Source: Daldinia sp. FL1419 (lineage: Eukaryota; Ascomycota; Sordariomycetes; Xylariales; Hypoxylaceae). Taken from it: a DNA stretch of 27,461 nucleotides. The first letter of the stretch is position 1, and every line of letters begins with the position of its first letter. The stretch is taken from assembly GCA_025201765.1 (NCBI GenBank), contig MU623613.1:1-27461 (forward strand), written 5' to 3'. Under the pieces are notes generated by a model that saw nothing but the letters and a program-made list of their open reading frames with translations, was not told the DNA's origin and searched no databases. Positions 9,303 through 21,009 of this stretch are shown here, in pieces. The translations under genes were made by a program, and so were the position numbers.

Positions 9303-11517
9303 AAAATTATTCTTATGTTTTTAATTAAATTCTTTTTTTAATTATTTTTATAATTGAGTCACCTCAATTATATAAATTTTTCCTTTTTTTGGGGTTTTTT
9401 TAAATAAAAAGTGGGGTTTTTATAGAATGTTGTAGTGTAATTACATAATTAAAGCTTTAAATCTTATTAGCTTCTATAGAGTTAACCCTTTTAAGGATTT
9501 TATAGGTTTTTAAAACATAAACCAGCTTTCAGAAGTTGTTTCCTTATTTGATTAGTTTAAGTTTTTAAATATAGAATTGTTAATTTTCCATAAAACTTCG
9601 TACAATAAAATTGCAGGGTATATCTTGCAGGAGCTATTAGAGTTCTTTAGAAGTTGTTTTCTTGTCTGATTAGTTTAAGTTCTTAAGTATAAAATTGTCA
9701 GTTTTTTATAGTAATAAGTTGGGGTGATAAAGTTAAGACAAAGTTTGTTAATTTAATTTTTCTAATTAAGGTTTTTATAGGTTATTTAATATGTAAATAA
9801 GTCTGTAAAAGTTGTTTTTTTATTTGATTAGTTCAAATTCTTAAGTATAGAATTGTTAATTTTTAAAATTATAGAATTTTGTATAATAAAAGTGTAAGGT
9901 TAGGGTATATTTTGTAAGAGTTATTAGAGTTCTTTAGAGCTAAACCCTCCAAGTTTCTATAGTTTTTTTGGATATAAATAGGTTTTTGAGAGTTGTTTTT
10001 CTTATCTAATCAATGAAGGTTCATAAGGTTCTATAGCTTAGTTTTTTTGTAGAATCTTTATATGAGAATGTACAATTTTAATTTCTTCTTTCGAAGATAT
10101 TCTTTTAAAGTGCGTTACTATTGGTAAACAATCATATGTATCTATTCTTCTACCCAATCATTCTATTCTCCTTAAAATATAATTATTTTATATTTTTAAA
10201 CTTATACAACCTCTAACTTACTATAGAATAATTAAGATACAAGATATATTTTGTAGGAGTTATTAGAGTTGCTTAAAAATTATTTTCTTATCTAATCAAC
10301 TCAAATTAAAATACACCCAAACATCAATTATTCTATAAAGCTTCATATAATAAAATTGTAGGGTATATCCTACAAAAACTCCTATTCAATTAAAGTTTAT
10401 ATTTAATATAAATAGGTTTTTAGAAGTTGTTTTCTGTTTGATTAGTTCTAGTTCTCAAACATAAAATTATTAGTTTTTTTTTTTAGAGATTTGTACAATA
10501 AAAATATAGGGTTAGGGTATATCTTACAAAAATTATTAAAAACTTTTAAAAATTATTTTCTTGTTTGATTAGTTTAAATTAGCATACCCCTAATTATTAG
10601 TTTTTCTACAAAGATTTGTACGATAAAATGTAAGGCATATCCTGCAAAAACTATCAAAACTCCTTAAAAATTATTTTCTTATTTGATTAGTTCAAGTTCT
10701 TAAGGATAGAATCATCAATTTTTAAAATTATAGAATTTCGTACAATAAAAATATAGGGTTAGGGTATGTCCTACAGGAACTCCTGTTCAATTAGAGCTCC
10801 TGTTCAATTAGAATTAAAGTTTATGTTTAATATATAGGTCTTTAAGTGTTGATTTTTGTTTGATTAGTTTAAATTTTTAAGTATAAAATCATCAATTTTT
10901 CCATAAAAATTTGTACAATAAAATTGCAGGAGTTTTTGTTTAATTTGAGTTCTTATTTAATTAAAGTTTATATTTAATGTATACACCCTCAAAAATTATT
11001 TACCTATTTGATTAGTTGAAGTTAGGATGCCCTTAATTATTAATTTTTCCATAGAGATTTGTATGATAAAGTGTAGGATATATTTTACAAAAGTTATTAG
11101 AATTTAAATTTAATATAAATAAATTTTTAGAAGTTATTTTCCTGTTTAATCAACTTAAACTAAAATATATCCAATCATCAATTTTTCCATAAAAATTCGT
11201 ACAATAAAAATATAAGGTTAAAGCATATCCTGTAAAAGCTATTAAAGCTCCTTAAAAATTATTTTCTTGTTTGATTAGCTTAAATTCTTATTAATGAAAA
11301 GGATGTACTTAATTATAAATATTTTTTTAAACTTTAAATTTTTAATATATTTTTTTTACCCCTTATCAACTTATCAACCATTTTATTAGTTTTTATCATC
11401 TTTTATTAGCTTTTATCAGTTCTTATTAATTATTATTAATTACTTATCAGTTTTTTATTAATTTTATATAGTAATTTATTGGAAGAGTTTTAGTATAATA
11501 CACCGGACTTCGTCCTG
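9303..11517 (+). repeat. Family C tandem-array element, copy C1
   Basis: The element starts with an AAAATTATTCTTATG phrase and a GAGTCACCTCAATTATATAA phrase. It then carries about 12 degenerate units, each with an AGAAGTTGTTTTCTTGTTTG core, a CGTACAATAAAA phrase and an AGGGTTAGGGTATATCCTGC phrase. The cores lie near 9,531, 9,650, 9,798, 9,990, 10,265, 10,420, 10,545, 10,662, 10,838, 10,990, 11,120 and 11,255, so the spacing is irregular (roughly 117-275 bp). The 3' part (11,340-11,460) is a short tandem array of TTATCAATTTT-like units, and the element ends with CCGGACTTCGTCCTGG. C2 has the same start, units and end. There is no coding frame and no inverted terminal repeat. It may be a non-autonomous transposon or a mobile satellite; I do not recognise the family. 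Confidence 0.7.
11502..11517 (+). other. Terminal hairpin motif of family C (copy C1)
   Basis: CCGGACTTCGTCCTGG can fold as a short stem with one bulged T and a CTTCG loop. It is repeated at the end of C2 (about 17,492-17,507) with one C to T change, and unrelated sequence follows both, so it marks the element boundary. It stands out because it stays GC-rich in RIPed DNA. Confidence 0.6.
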
Positions 11518-11529
11518 GATTAATATAAG

Positions 11530-14035
11530 ATTATAATATAACTTAAATAAAAGAAATTTATATAAAAATAATATAAAATATAATAATATATAAAATAATA
11601 ATATAATATATTTTAAACAAAAATTATAAAATAAAAAATATTATTAAGAAATTAGGTATTATTTAATTAATTTATTTATAAAAAATTAATAATATATATA
11701 AAATAATAAAAATATTATAATTAAAAATAGAATTAGATTACCCTTTAATATATTTTTATTTAAATATAATAATAATAATAGTTCAATTCTATATAAATAA
11801 TAAAGGTTTTAATTTTAAAATTTTAAAAACAAAATAGAAAATTTAAAAATGAATAGAATTTTAAAGGTTTAAAAAATAATAGGATTTCTCCATTATTACT
11901 TAAATATTAAATATATATATTATAAAAATTAAGATTAATTGAAATATTAAATAAAAGGAATATTAACACCTTAAAAAAACCTTTTTAAATTATTAAATAA
12001 AAAAATAAAAATAATATAAAAAAATACCATTATACCAATAATTTAGTTATTATTTTTTAATATAAAAATTAATAATTAATATTTTAATTTATAAAAAGAT
12101 GAAATATTAATATTATTATAAATATACATTAAAAAATAAAATTAAAAGTTTTCTTATTTAATAAAAAGGTTTTTAAAATCAATATTTTTAAATATAAATA
12201 TAATAAAAGGGAAATAATATAACATATAATTCATAAATATTTTAAATATACTTCAATATAAACCTATCTTAAATAAAATTTAACCCCAAAAGTTTTCTTA
12301 ATTAATATAAATTATAAAAAAACATTATTTAACCCTCATCAAACCTTATTAATAATTTATTAATTTTTTAAATAAATTTAATTATTTATATATAAAATAA
12401 TATTATAATTTATTTAATACAAATATTTCTAAAAATTTATAATTAAAAAAGAAAATTTTATAATTAAAAAAAAATATAAAGAATAATATATTAAGAAAGT
12501 CTTTTAAAAGGATTATATTTATTCAAAATTATTCTATACTTATTTTAAATTATATTTATTAAAATTATTTTCTTCTATATCCGCCTTTTTATCTTCCTTT
12601 TCATTTTCTTTAATTATATATATTAAAGAATTTTAAATAAAAGTAAATACATTTTTAAAAAAGGATTATACTTATTAAAATTTAAATTTAAATATATTAG
12701 AAAATTATTAAAAATTTATAACAAATTATTATTAAAAAATAGTAAAATATTTAATATTAATTAAATTTTTTAAATGAAAGATTGTTATAATAATAATATA
12801 TGGGGATAATATGGATTATTAAAAATAAAATAGCATATATGCACTTTTTTTTAAAATTAATTTTCTTATAAATCTTATATTATAATTAATAAATATTAAT
12901 AAAATAGATATAAAATAGGATTATATTGTAAAATAATTACAACATTGATAATATTAATATAAATAATTCTTCCAGGATTATTAGAACATATAAAAATTGT
13001 AAATCTGACAAACAAAAGACTAAGCATAACAAAAATAATTATTAATAATCCCCTAATAAACTTTTTGAAGGCTTAAAAACCTTAAAAAAGTTATAATAAA
13101 ATTTTAATAATTAATTCCTGGAATTACATTAAAAAGGCATAATTACACTCTTTATACAGTTCTCCATCTTCAATAAGTAAATTATTTTTATAATATATAA
13201 CTATATTAAGGTCATAATTCCAATACAATATAATATTAAAATATTACATTAAATCTAAAATATTATAATAATTTTCGATAAAAAATCTAAAATATTTAAA
13301 GAAAATCAATAATAAAATAAAATTGAAAAAATAATAAGATATTTATAAATATATAAACTTTCTTTTATTTAATATAATATAATAATAAAAATAAAATAGA
13401 TTTTTTAAGGCAATATTAGATTATAATTATAATAAATGTAATAATATTATATAATAATATTACAAAATATAAATAAAATATATAAAAAGGATTAAAATTA
13501 ATTAAGAAGGGTTATAGATTAATAATACTATTTTAAACCATTTTAAAAAATAAATATAATATTATAATATTAAAAAGAAAGTTGTAAAAATAAGGATAAG
13601 TAATGGTTTTTTATAAAAATATAAAATTATTCACATATATTTATATTTTATATAAATTACATATATTTCAACCCTTTTCCAAAACAATTTCCTTATAATA
13701 TAACAACACTTTTATAATTTATTAAAAAAAATAATAAAATTATTTTAGACTTTAATATTATTTTATACCTGGGTTACTACCATATTACTTTATAAAGTTT
13801 AAATATTAGAATATATTAAATATTCTTTTAAATTAAAGTTTAATTATTTCTATTAAAAAATAAGTTTTAATAAAAATATAAGGTAAAATCAAAATTATAA
13901 TAATATAATTCAATTAAATAAATAATAAATAGGTTTTTTCCGAAACACAGTTCCTACTCAGAACAAATACCAAAAGATGGACCAGATACCTATACTATAT
14001 TTTAGGTAAATTGGAGTAATAATAAATAAATAAAT
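11530..14035 (+). mobile_element. Family B repeat, copy B2 (long copy)
   Basis: It matches the reverse complement of 25,065-27,461 over essentially its whole length. A good anchor is 12,490-12,640 against 26,470-26,600, which contains a C/T-rich tract that reads as a Pro/Tyr-rich stretch in the better-kept copy. The last 470 bases (13,560-14,035) carry the shared B tail and end in GGAGTAATAATAAATAAA simple repeat. Both strands are strongly AT-shifted and no protein domain could be read. It is probably a retroelement body with a non-LTR type tail; the class is uncertain. Confidence 0.6.
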
Positions 14036-14773
14036 AATTAATTAATTAATTAATTATTAAAATTTCTATTTAATATATAAATTTTCAAAAATTGATTTTT
14101 ATTTAATTAGATATAATTCTTCAAAATTATCAATTTTTCTTATAATTCTTTATAATAATTTATAATTTCTTTCTTTTATTAAATATACATTTATTCTATT
14201 TCTTAAATATTAATTATTATTATTAATAATTATTCTTATTAACTTTTTTATTTAATTACTTTAATATTTATTCTTTTTAAAATATAATTAATTATAAGGT
14301 AATTAAATTACAAGGCATATCCTACAAAAGTTATTGAAATTTATATTTAATAATATTAACTTTAAATTAAAGCTTTTATTTATTATAAAAGATTAATATT
14401 TTTATATTTAAGAAATTGATTTAATTAGATAAAAAAAATATTTTCAAGGGCTTATATATTAAATAAGAGTTTTAATTAAACGAAATCTCTAATAACTCCT
14501 ATAACAAACTAAAGATTATATAAGCTTGAAGATATAAAGTAATTATATCTTAAAGATAATAATAAAATGATTATATGGAAAATTTGTTATATATAACTAA
14601 TTGGTAATAGTAATACGTATAATAGGATTATAAATAAAAGAAGTGTATATTATTAATATTTATATAAAATTTTATAAAAAAAACCTAAACGAATTATATA
14701 AAATTTAAATTATTTAAACCAAAAAAGATTATTTAAAATCTATTTATATCTAAAAGAGTGTATATAAATTTTA
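14036..14773. other. Simple repeat plus inverted family C-type unit
   Basis: It opens with an ATTA/TTAA simple repeat (about 14,030-14,062) that is the tail of B2. Phrases such as AAGGCATATCCTACAAAAG at 14,312 belong to family C units in plus orientation. From about 14,456 to 14,773 the sequence matches the long units inside D1 (15,590-15,900 and 16,040-16,380) and so represents the same type of unit reversed. No gene is visible. Confidence 0.5.
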
Positions 14774-17507
14774 AAATTATTCTTTTGTTTTTAATTAAAT
14801 TTCTTTTTTAATTATTTTTATAATTGAGTTACTTTAATTATATAAGGTTTTTTTTTAAGGGAGGGGGGGGGGGGTTATAGAGGGTTGTAATATAATTATA
14901 TAATTGAAATTGGAAGATCTTATTAGTTTACAAAAGTTATTAAAGCTTGAATTTAATTAGACCTTATGTTTAGCATAAATAAATTTTTAGAAGTTGTTTT
15001 CCAGTTTGATTAGTTTAAGTTCTTAAGTATAAAATTGTTAATTTTTTATAATAATGAGTTAGGGTGATAAGGCTAGGACGAAATCCACCAATTTAATGCT
15101 TTTTAATATGTTAATAAGTTTTTAAGAATTATTTTCTTATTTAATTAACTTAAATTCTGAAATATAGAATCATTAGTTTTCCATAAAGTTTCATATAATA
15201 AAAGTATAAGGTTAAGGTATATTTTGTAAGAATTATTAAAGTTTTTATTTAATTATAATTTATATTTAATATAAACTAACTTTTAGAAGTTATTTTCTGG
15301 CTTAATTAGTTAAGTTTTTAAGCATAGAATTATCAATTTTCAATAGAACTTTATATAATAAAATTATAAGGCATATCTTATAAAAGCTCCTATTTAATTA
15401 AGAACAACACTAATCAGGCAGTAGGGGGCATGATATTTGGGCAGTAGCCATAAAAGAAATAAGGTCCCCAAAGGGTACATACTTTTCAATATATACTTCC
15501 TGATATTTTTTTATACCTCTTTAGGATTTTAATTTTTTAAAAAAAATACTTAATTTACTATAAAATTTATATACCTTTATATATTAAACAGAAGCTTTGA
15601 TAACTCCTACAAGATATGCCTTACATTTTAATTAACTTATAGCAACCAAAAATTATATAAATTCGAGAATATAAAATAACTATATCCTAACAAAAATATT
15701 AAAACAATCAAATAAATAAATTACTATATATAATTATTTTATAATAATAGTGTATATAAAGAAATTATAAGTTTAAAAGAATATATATTATTTGTATGAA
15801 ATTATATAGAAACAATTTCTAAAAAACTATTTATAACTTATATTAATTAAATAAGAAAAGCAATTATTAAAGCTTATATATATCCAAATAAATATATATA
15901 AACCTTATAAGAATCTATTAAGGGATCTTCCAGAATAACTCTTATTACATACTCCTACTACATATTCCTATTATATATCCTTATTACATATTACAACTAT
16001 ATATTTACACTATACCAATTTAATATATTATACAATTAATAAACAAAAGCTCTAATAACTCCTGCAAAATATACCCTGTACTTCAATTAACCCATAACAA
16101 ACCAAAGGCTATATAAACTAAAAAATATAAAATATTTATATTTTGAAGAAGGATATAAACTAATCAGATAAAAAAATAAATATAAATAATTATTTACCAA
16201 TAATAACACATATAATAAGGTTATAAATCCAAAAATATATATTATTTATATAAAATTCTATAAAAATAATCTTTAAAGAATTATGTAATATTTAAACTAA
16301 TTAGGTAAGAAAACAACTCCTAAAATCCTATTTATATCCAAGAGAACATATATAAATCTTAAAAGGAAAAATTAATAAGGTCCTTTAAAATAATTCTTAT
16401 TACATAATTACTTTATCTCAATTTAATATAAATAATAAAAATTCTACCAAATAATATATTAAAATTAAAAAAAAAAGATTCACTTTTAATACAAAAGGCT
16501 ATTACTAAAATTATATATAAAGGTATATACCTATAATGCACCTCATAAATTATATGGTTATTGCCTGAATATCACGCCCCCTACTGCCCAACTAATATTA
16601 CTCTTAATTAAAATATATATTTAATATATAAATTTTTAAATGTTAATTCTTATTTAATTAGCTTAAGTTCTCAAGCATAAAATTATTAGTTTTTAAAACC
16701 ATAAAGCTTTATATAATAAAATATAGGGTTAAGGCATATCTACAAGAGTTATTAAAGCTTTTTAGAAGTTGTTTTCTTATCTGATCAGCTTAAGTTCTCA
16801 AACATAAAATGGTTAATTTTTAAAATTATATGGCTTTATATAATAAAAATAGAAGGTTAGGGCATATCCTACAAGAAATCCATATTCAATTAAAGCTTAT
16901 ATTTAATATAAATAAACCTTTAAAAATTATTTTCCTATCTAATCAATTTAAGTTCTCAAATATAAAATTATTAATTTTTTTATAAAGATTTATATAATAT
17001 AAATATAGGGTTAGGGCATATCTTGCAAAAACTCCTATTTAATTAGAGCTCTTGTTCAATTAGAGCTTTTATTCAACATAAATAAATTTCCAAAAATTAT
17101 TTTCCTATTTGATTAACTTAAATTTTCAAAGATAAAATTGTTAATTTTTAAAACCATAAAACTTTATACAATAAAAATATAAGATTAGGGCATATCCTAT
17201 AAGAGTTATTAAAATTCATATTTAATATAAATAAGTCTTTAGAAGCTATTTTACTACCTAATTAACTTAAATTCTTATTAATAAAAAGGATATATTTAAT
17301 TATAAATATTTTCTTAAATTTTAAATTTTTAATATATCTTTTTATCCTTTATCAATTTATCAACCACCTTATCAATTCTTATCAACTTTTATCAATTATT
17401 ATTAATTTTTTATCAATTTTCTATTGATTTTTTATCAATTCTTTATCAATTTTATATAGTAATTTATTAGAAGAGTTTTAATATAATATACCGGACTTTG
17501 TCCTGGA
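14774..17507 (+). repeat. Family C tandem-array element, copy C2, split by D1
   Basis: It has the same 5' phrase as C1 (AAAATTATTCTTTTG, then GAGTTACTTTAATTATATAA), the same units and the same 3' end. Unit cores lie near 14,990, 15,125 and 15,285 and, after D1, near 16,645, 16,763, 16,922, 17,092 and 17,245. The TTATCAATT-type array lies at about 17,345-17,455, and the copy ends with CCGGACTTTGTCCTGG. Without D1 it would be about 1.5 kb, shorter than C1 because it has fewer units. A run of 12 G at 14,863-14,874 in the 5' part is absent from C1. Confidence 0.7.
15402..16603 (+). mobile_element. Family D inverted-repeat DNA transposon, copy D1 (non-autonomous)
   Basis: The element is 1,202 bp and is flanked by the perfect 8-bp duplication TTAATTAA (15,394-15,401 and 16,604-16,611). 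Its ends form imperfect terminal inverted repeats of about 50 bp containing GGCAGTAGGGGGC, then a second GGCAGTAGCCAT or GGCAATAACCAT box about 16 bp further in. It interrupts a family C unit cleanly. Eight-base duplications are typical of hAT and P elements; hAT-like is the simplest guess, but there is no transposase frame. The interior holds two tandem long units (about 15,590-16,020 and 16,030-16,440) related to reversed family C units. The left and right ends are distinguishable and match those of D2. Confidence 0.85.
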
Positions 17508-18217
17508 AAAGGGGGGTATTTTATAAATTAATAAAATTTTATAAAATAATTCCTTATATTACCCTAATTTAATATATTTATATAAAATTTAATAAAAATG
17601 ATTTTTAAAGAATTATAATACGTTTAATCTAATTAGATAAGAAATAATTCTTAAAGGCTTAATTATGTTTAGAAAAACTTGTAAAGATCTTAGAAGAGGT
17701 TATTTTATAAAAATTAAAATAATTTTAATTATATAATTATATTACTTTAATTTAATATGTAATTAAGTATAAAGTTAATTAATTAATAGATGGTTGGATA
17801 AAAGGCTTATGAGGTTGGTTAATTAGAAAAAGGTTAATAAAATTAAGGTTAGTGGTTGAATAATTATAATATGGTTAAATAATTAAAATATAACTAAGTT
17901 TAAAATTAATAGATTATAATTAATTGATTAGGATGTGGTTGGGTGCAAGGCTAGCCAATCAGATAAGGTTCATATAATTAGTCAATTAAAAAAAGTTTAT
18001 ATATTTAGTTAATAAAATATAAATAATTTATAAAATCTTTAAAATCCAGACTTTTTTAATTTTAAAAAATGTTCTAATATATTAAAAGATATAAAGAAAA
18101 ATAATAAAATATAAAAGAAATAAGTTTATAATATTATTTAAAATTTAGAAATTATAAGGTTAATATGTAAGATTATTATATTAAATAAAATGTCAATTTT
18201 TCATTATTTATACATTT
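17508..18217. other. AT-rich spacer with a GGTTAAT-type degenerate repeat
   Basis: The first part (about 17,560-17,730) again resembles the long reversed unit of family D interiors. From about 17,790 to 18,000 the plus strand has many copies of GGTTAATTA or GGTTGAATAA-like phrases, a degenerate short tandem repeat that retains G. The rest is AT-rich with no gene. Confidence 0.4.
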
Positions 18218-18262
18218 TTATTGCAATAAAAAACCTTAAGAAAACTTAAGGCATATATAAAT
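18218..18262 (+). repeat. Left member of an inverted repeat pair flanking the gene island
   Basis: It contains TTGCAATAAAAAACCTTAAG followed by AAAACTTAAGGCATA. The perfect 7-bp hairpin CCTTAAG-AAAA-CTTAAGG spans 18,234-18,251. The reverse complement of 22,664-22,712 has ACCTAAGAAAACTTAAGACATA, which agrees at 21 of 23 aligned positions with one gap, and a GCAA further out in both. The pair lies 4.4 kb apart, one at each margin of the gene island. Confidence 0.5.
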
Positions 18263-18451
18263 TTATTTTTTTATATTATAAATGTTATATTGTTTTTCTA
18301 TGTCCAATCCAGGCACGTTTCATACGTTCTTTCCAACCTAATACAATTTTCAATTACAAAATATCTTATTAATTAAAATAAAATCTATTAATCATTTTTC
18401 TTGAATTTTTACAATTTTATTTATATTAATTATATTAAATTAAATATATCA

Positions 18452-18500
18452 TTTCTTTAGCAATTTTCAATGTATAATGCCAAGACCGCGCCATTAAAAT
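18452..18500 (-). repeat. Element E end-like sequence at the 5' margin of the gene island
   Basis: Read on the minus strand, GGTCTTGGCATTATACATTG followed by AAAATTGC parallels the right arm of element E (23,330-23,370), which reads AGTCTTGGCATTCTACCTTA followed by AAAATTCC. The match crosses the transition from AT-rich to normal DNA. It therefore looks like the end of a transposon copy abutting the homocitrate synthase promoter, with the island-side bases spared from RIP. No partner arm was found upstream. Confidence 0.5.
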
Positions 18501-18871
18501 TCGGGACTGGCTGCTAGCAAGGCAGCAGGAACCTGAGAGACGGGATCCCTAACAATTCATTAATGATTGATCAATTCCAATTCTTTATACGTCACCCCCC
18601 ACTAAGCTAGACAACTTAGCAAGGATTTAAATAGTCATTATCACGTGATAGCCCCGCAGTTATTATCGATTTTGGTTCTGGTAGGTTGCTGGGCAAGCTT
18701 TCTTACGACCCTGAACTGGGGAACCGCGATCGGCGAGCGTGGGGTACTGTAACTACCAAATGTGATTCATTGCAAGCTGAAGTAGAAATTTCTTCGTCAC
18801 AAATTCCCTAGAGGCAAACACACACTTTTTCCCAACTATTGTTTTTTCCTTCCTTACTTTCCAAAGCAAAG
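18501..18871 (+). promoter_or_regulatory. Homocitrate synthase upstream region
   Basis: This is 371 bp of normal composition before the start codon. Visible sites are TACGTCA (18,588-18,594, ATF/CREB-type core), the palindrome TCACGTGA (18,641-18,648, E-box type) and TGATTCA (18,763-18,769), one base from the Gcn4/CpcA consensus TGA(C/G)TCA that controls amino-acid biosynthesis genes in fungi. A pyrimidine-rich tract at about 18,826-18,862 just before the ATG is typical of transcription start regions in filamentous fungi. Binding is inference only. Confidence 0.45.
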
Positions 18872-21009
18872 ATGTGCGAAACAAATGGTTCTACTGCCAG
18901 TAATGTATGTCTTCCTATTTTGATTTGCACATATTGAAATTAATTATTGAAAATTTGTAGGGCACCAATGGCACCAACGGTACCAATGGTACGACACCTG
19001 TACGCCGGTCAAATCCCTACCAATCCAACCCAGGCGAGTTTCTGTCCAATGTAGGCAGATTCAAGATTATTGAGTCCACTCTTCGAGGTCAGCGTCTTAA
19101 TCCTCCTTGAATTTACCTACGCGGTTACTAACAGCTGTAATTAGAGGGAGAACAGTTCGCCAATGCCTACTTTGACACGCAAACCAAGATCAACATGTAC
19201 GCTACGTTGGACTCCAATCTTGACATAATTGACTAATACGAATTTTCTAGTGCCAAGGGTATGTCTATATGATAGTAGTATTCACTTGTATATCTTGTCG
19301 CTGAATCATACACCTCGTAGCTCTTGATGCTTTCGGTGTTGACTATATCGAGCTCACATCCCCGGCCGCTTCTGAGCAATCGCGCTTAGATTGTATCGAG
19401 ATTTGCAAGCTCGGACTCAAGGTACAATCTCTACTACCCTATCCTACAGCATGGCTAACTAAAGTTTTCCCAAGGCCAAAATCCTGACTCGTGAGTTACC
19501 ATTGAGTGGAAACTTATCCCCTGTCCTCTACATACTTACGGTGATTCATAGACGTTCGCTGTGATATGCGGGATGTGCAGATGGCCATCGACACAGGTGT
19601 AGACGGTTTAGATATTGTTATTGGTACTTCGCACTTCCTCCGCGAGCACAGCCACGGCAAGGATATGGCCTTTATCACCAAGGCTGCTTTGGAAGTTGTG
19701 CAATACGTCAAGGACAAGGGTATCGAGGTTCGATGTATGTTGACACTCTCCTCTCCAGGAATCGCTGCTAATACGGCATAGTTTCCAGCGAGGACTCTTT
19801 CCGATCCGATCTTGTCGATCTTTTATCACTGTATAACGCTGTCGACAAGATCGGTGTGAACCGTGTCGGTATCGCCGATACCGTTGGCTGCGCCAGCCCA
19901 CGGCAGGTCTACGAAGTATAACATTTGCTCATGCTCATAATAATATCGCTCGCTTTACTAATTGCAGATATAGCTCGTTCGAACATTAAGGGGTGTAGTG
20001 TGTAAGTGAAATATTGTTGCCACTAACTACGCTCACTAACTTGCTTATAAGCCTGCGATATTGAGACTCATTTCCACAACGATACAGGCTGTGCTATTGC
20101 TAACGCGTAAGTTCCCACTGGAAGATAAGACTAGGCTGTACGTGATTAACACCCATTTAGCTTCTGTGCTCTGGAAGCCGGTGCGACACACGTAGACACC
20201 AGTGTCCTCGGAAGTGAGTATACTTTCTCCTCTTGGGGCAAATAATTTCAATCGCTAAACTGTTACAGTCGGCGAGCGTAACGGTATCACGCCTCTTGGT
20301 GGCTTCCTAGCTCGCATGGTAGTCACTAGCCCCGACTACGTCAAGAGCAAGTACAAGCTGAACATGATCAAGGAGGCAAGTACTGCATACATGATAAATT
20401 AAAGAATGGGAGCTAACGTATCTTAGATCGAGGATATGGTTGCAGAGGCGGTAGAAATCAACACTCCTTTTAACAACCCTATCACGGGTTTCTGTGCCTT
20501 TACCCACAAGGCCGGTATCCAGTGAGTTTATTTCTTATCAAGCATACCTGCCCCCCCACACGCCATCACAAGGAAACTACATCAGACCCCCTAAATCCTC
20601 TATCTCTTCTTACCTTCATAAAACAAACGCTTGGGCAAGCTGAAATAGACTATTAACGCCAAATGCCATAGTGCCAAAGCTATCTTGAATAACCCTTCCA
20701 CATACGAAATCTTAAACCCTGAAGATTTTGGTCTGACGCGCTACGTACACTTCGCATCCCGGTTGACGGGATGGAACGCCGTCAAGACCAGAGTAACACA
20801 ACTCGGCCTGACTATGACAGACGATCAAGTCAAGGAATGGTATGTTTCCACCTAAACTAGGATTGGACGGGGAGGGTAGCTAACAGAACGTCTCTAGTAC
20901 CGCCAAGATCAAGACATTGGCTGATGTACGACCGATAGCTATCGATGATGCAGACTCCATCATTCGCAGTTTCCATCTAAATCTGCAAAGCGTGGAGAAT
21001 GGCAGTTGA
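18872..21009 (+). CDS. Homocitrate synthase (first step of lysine biosynthesis), 15 exons
   Basis: The enzyme condenses acetyl-CoA with 2-oxoglutarate to homocitrate, opening the fungal alpha-aminoadipate lysine pathway, and is normally feedback-inhibited by lysine. It is the LYS20/LYS21 type. Exons: 18872-18904, 18961-19087, 19145-19196, 19251-19258, 19321-19421, 19475-19490, 19552-19734, 19782-19915, 19974-20001, 20052-20106, 20161-20213, 20269-20375, 20427-20521, 20672-20839, 20898-21009. They total 1,272 nt (423 aa), the usual family length. Residues 12-22 form a Gly-Thr-Asn repeat. STLREGEQ spans 50-57 (catalytic Arg53, metal ligand Glu54). HFHND spans 234-238 (metal ligands His234 and His236). 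GERNG begins at 265 and HKAGIH spans 326-331. Asp133 and Glu232 match lysine-site residues known from the S. pombe enzyme at a constant offset of 10. Most introns are 47-62 bp with CTAAC-type branch sites; intron 13 is 150 bp. Exon 4 is 8 nt, intron 12 starts with GC, and intron 8 ends at the second of two close AGs because the first would give a stop. All active-site motifs are intact, so the gene should be functional. Confidence 0.95.

Noticed and set aside
9303..11517. CRISPR-like array
   Set aside because: Units are irregularly spaced and degenerate along their whole length, with no constant repeat and unique spacer pattern, and the context is a eukaryotic nuclear genome.
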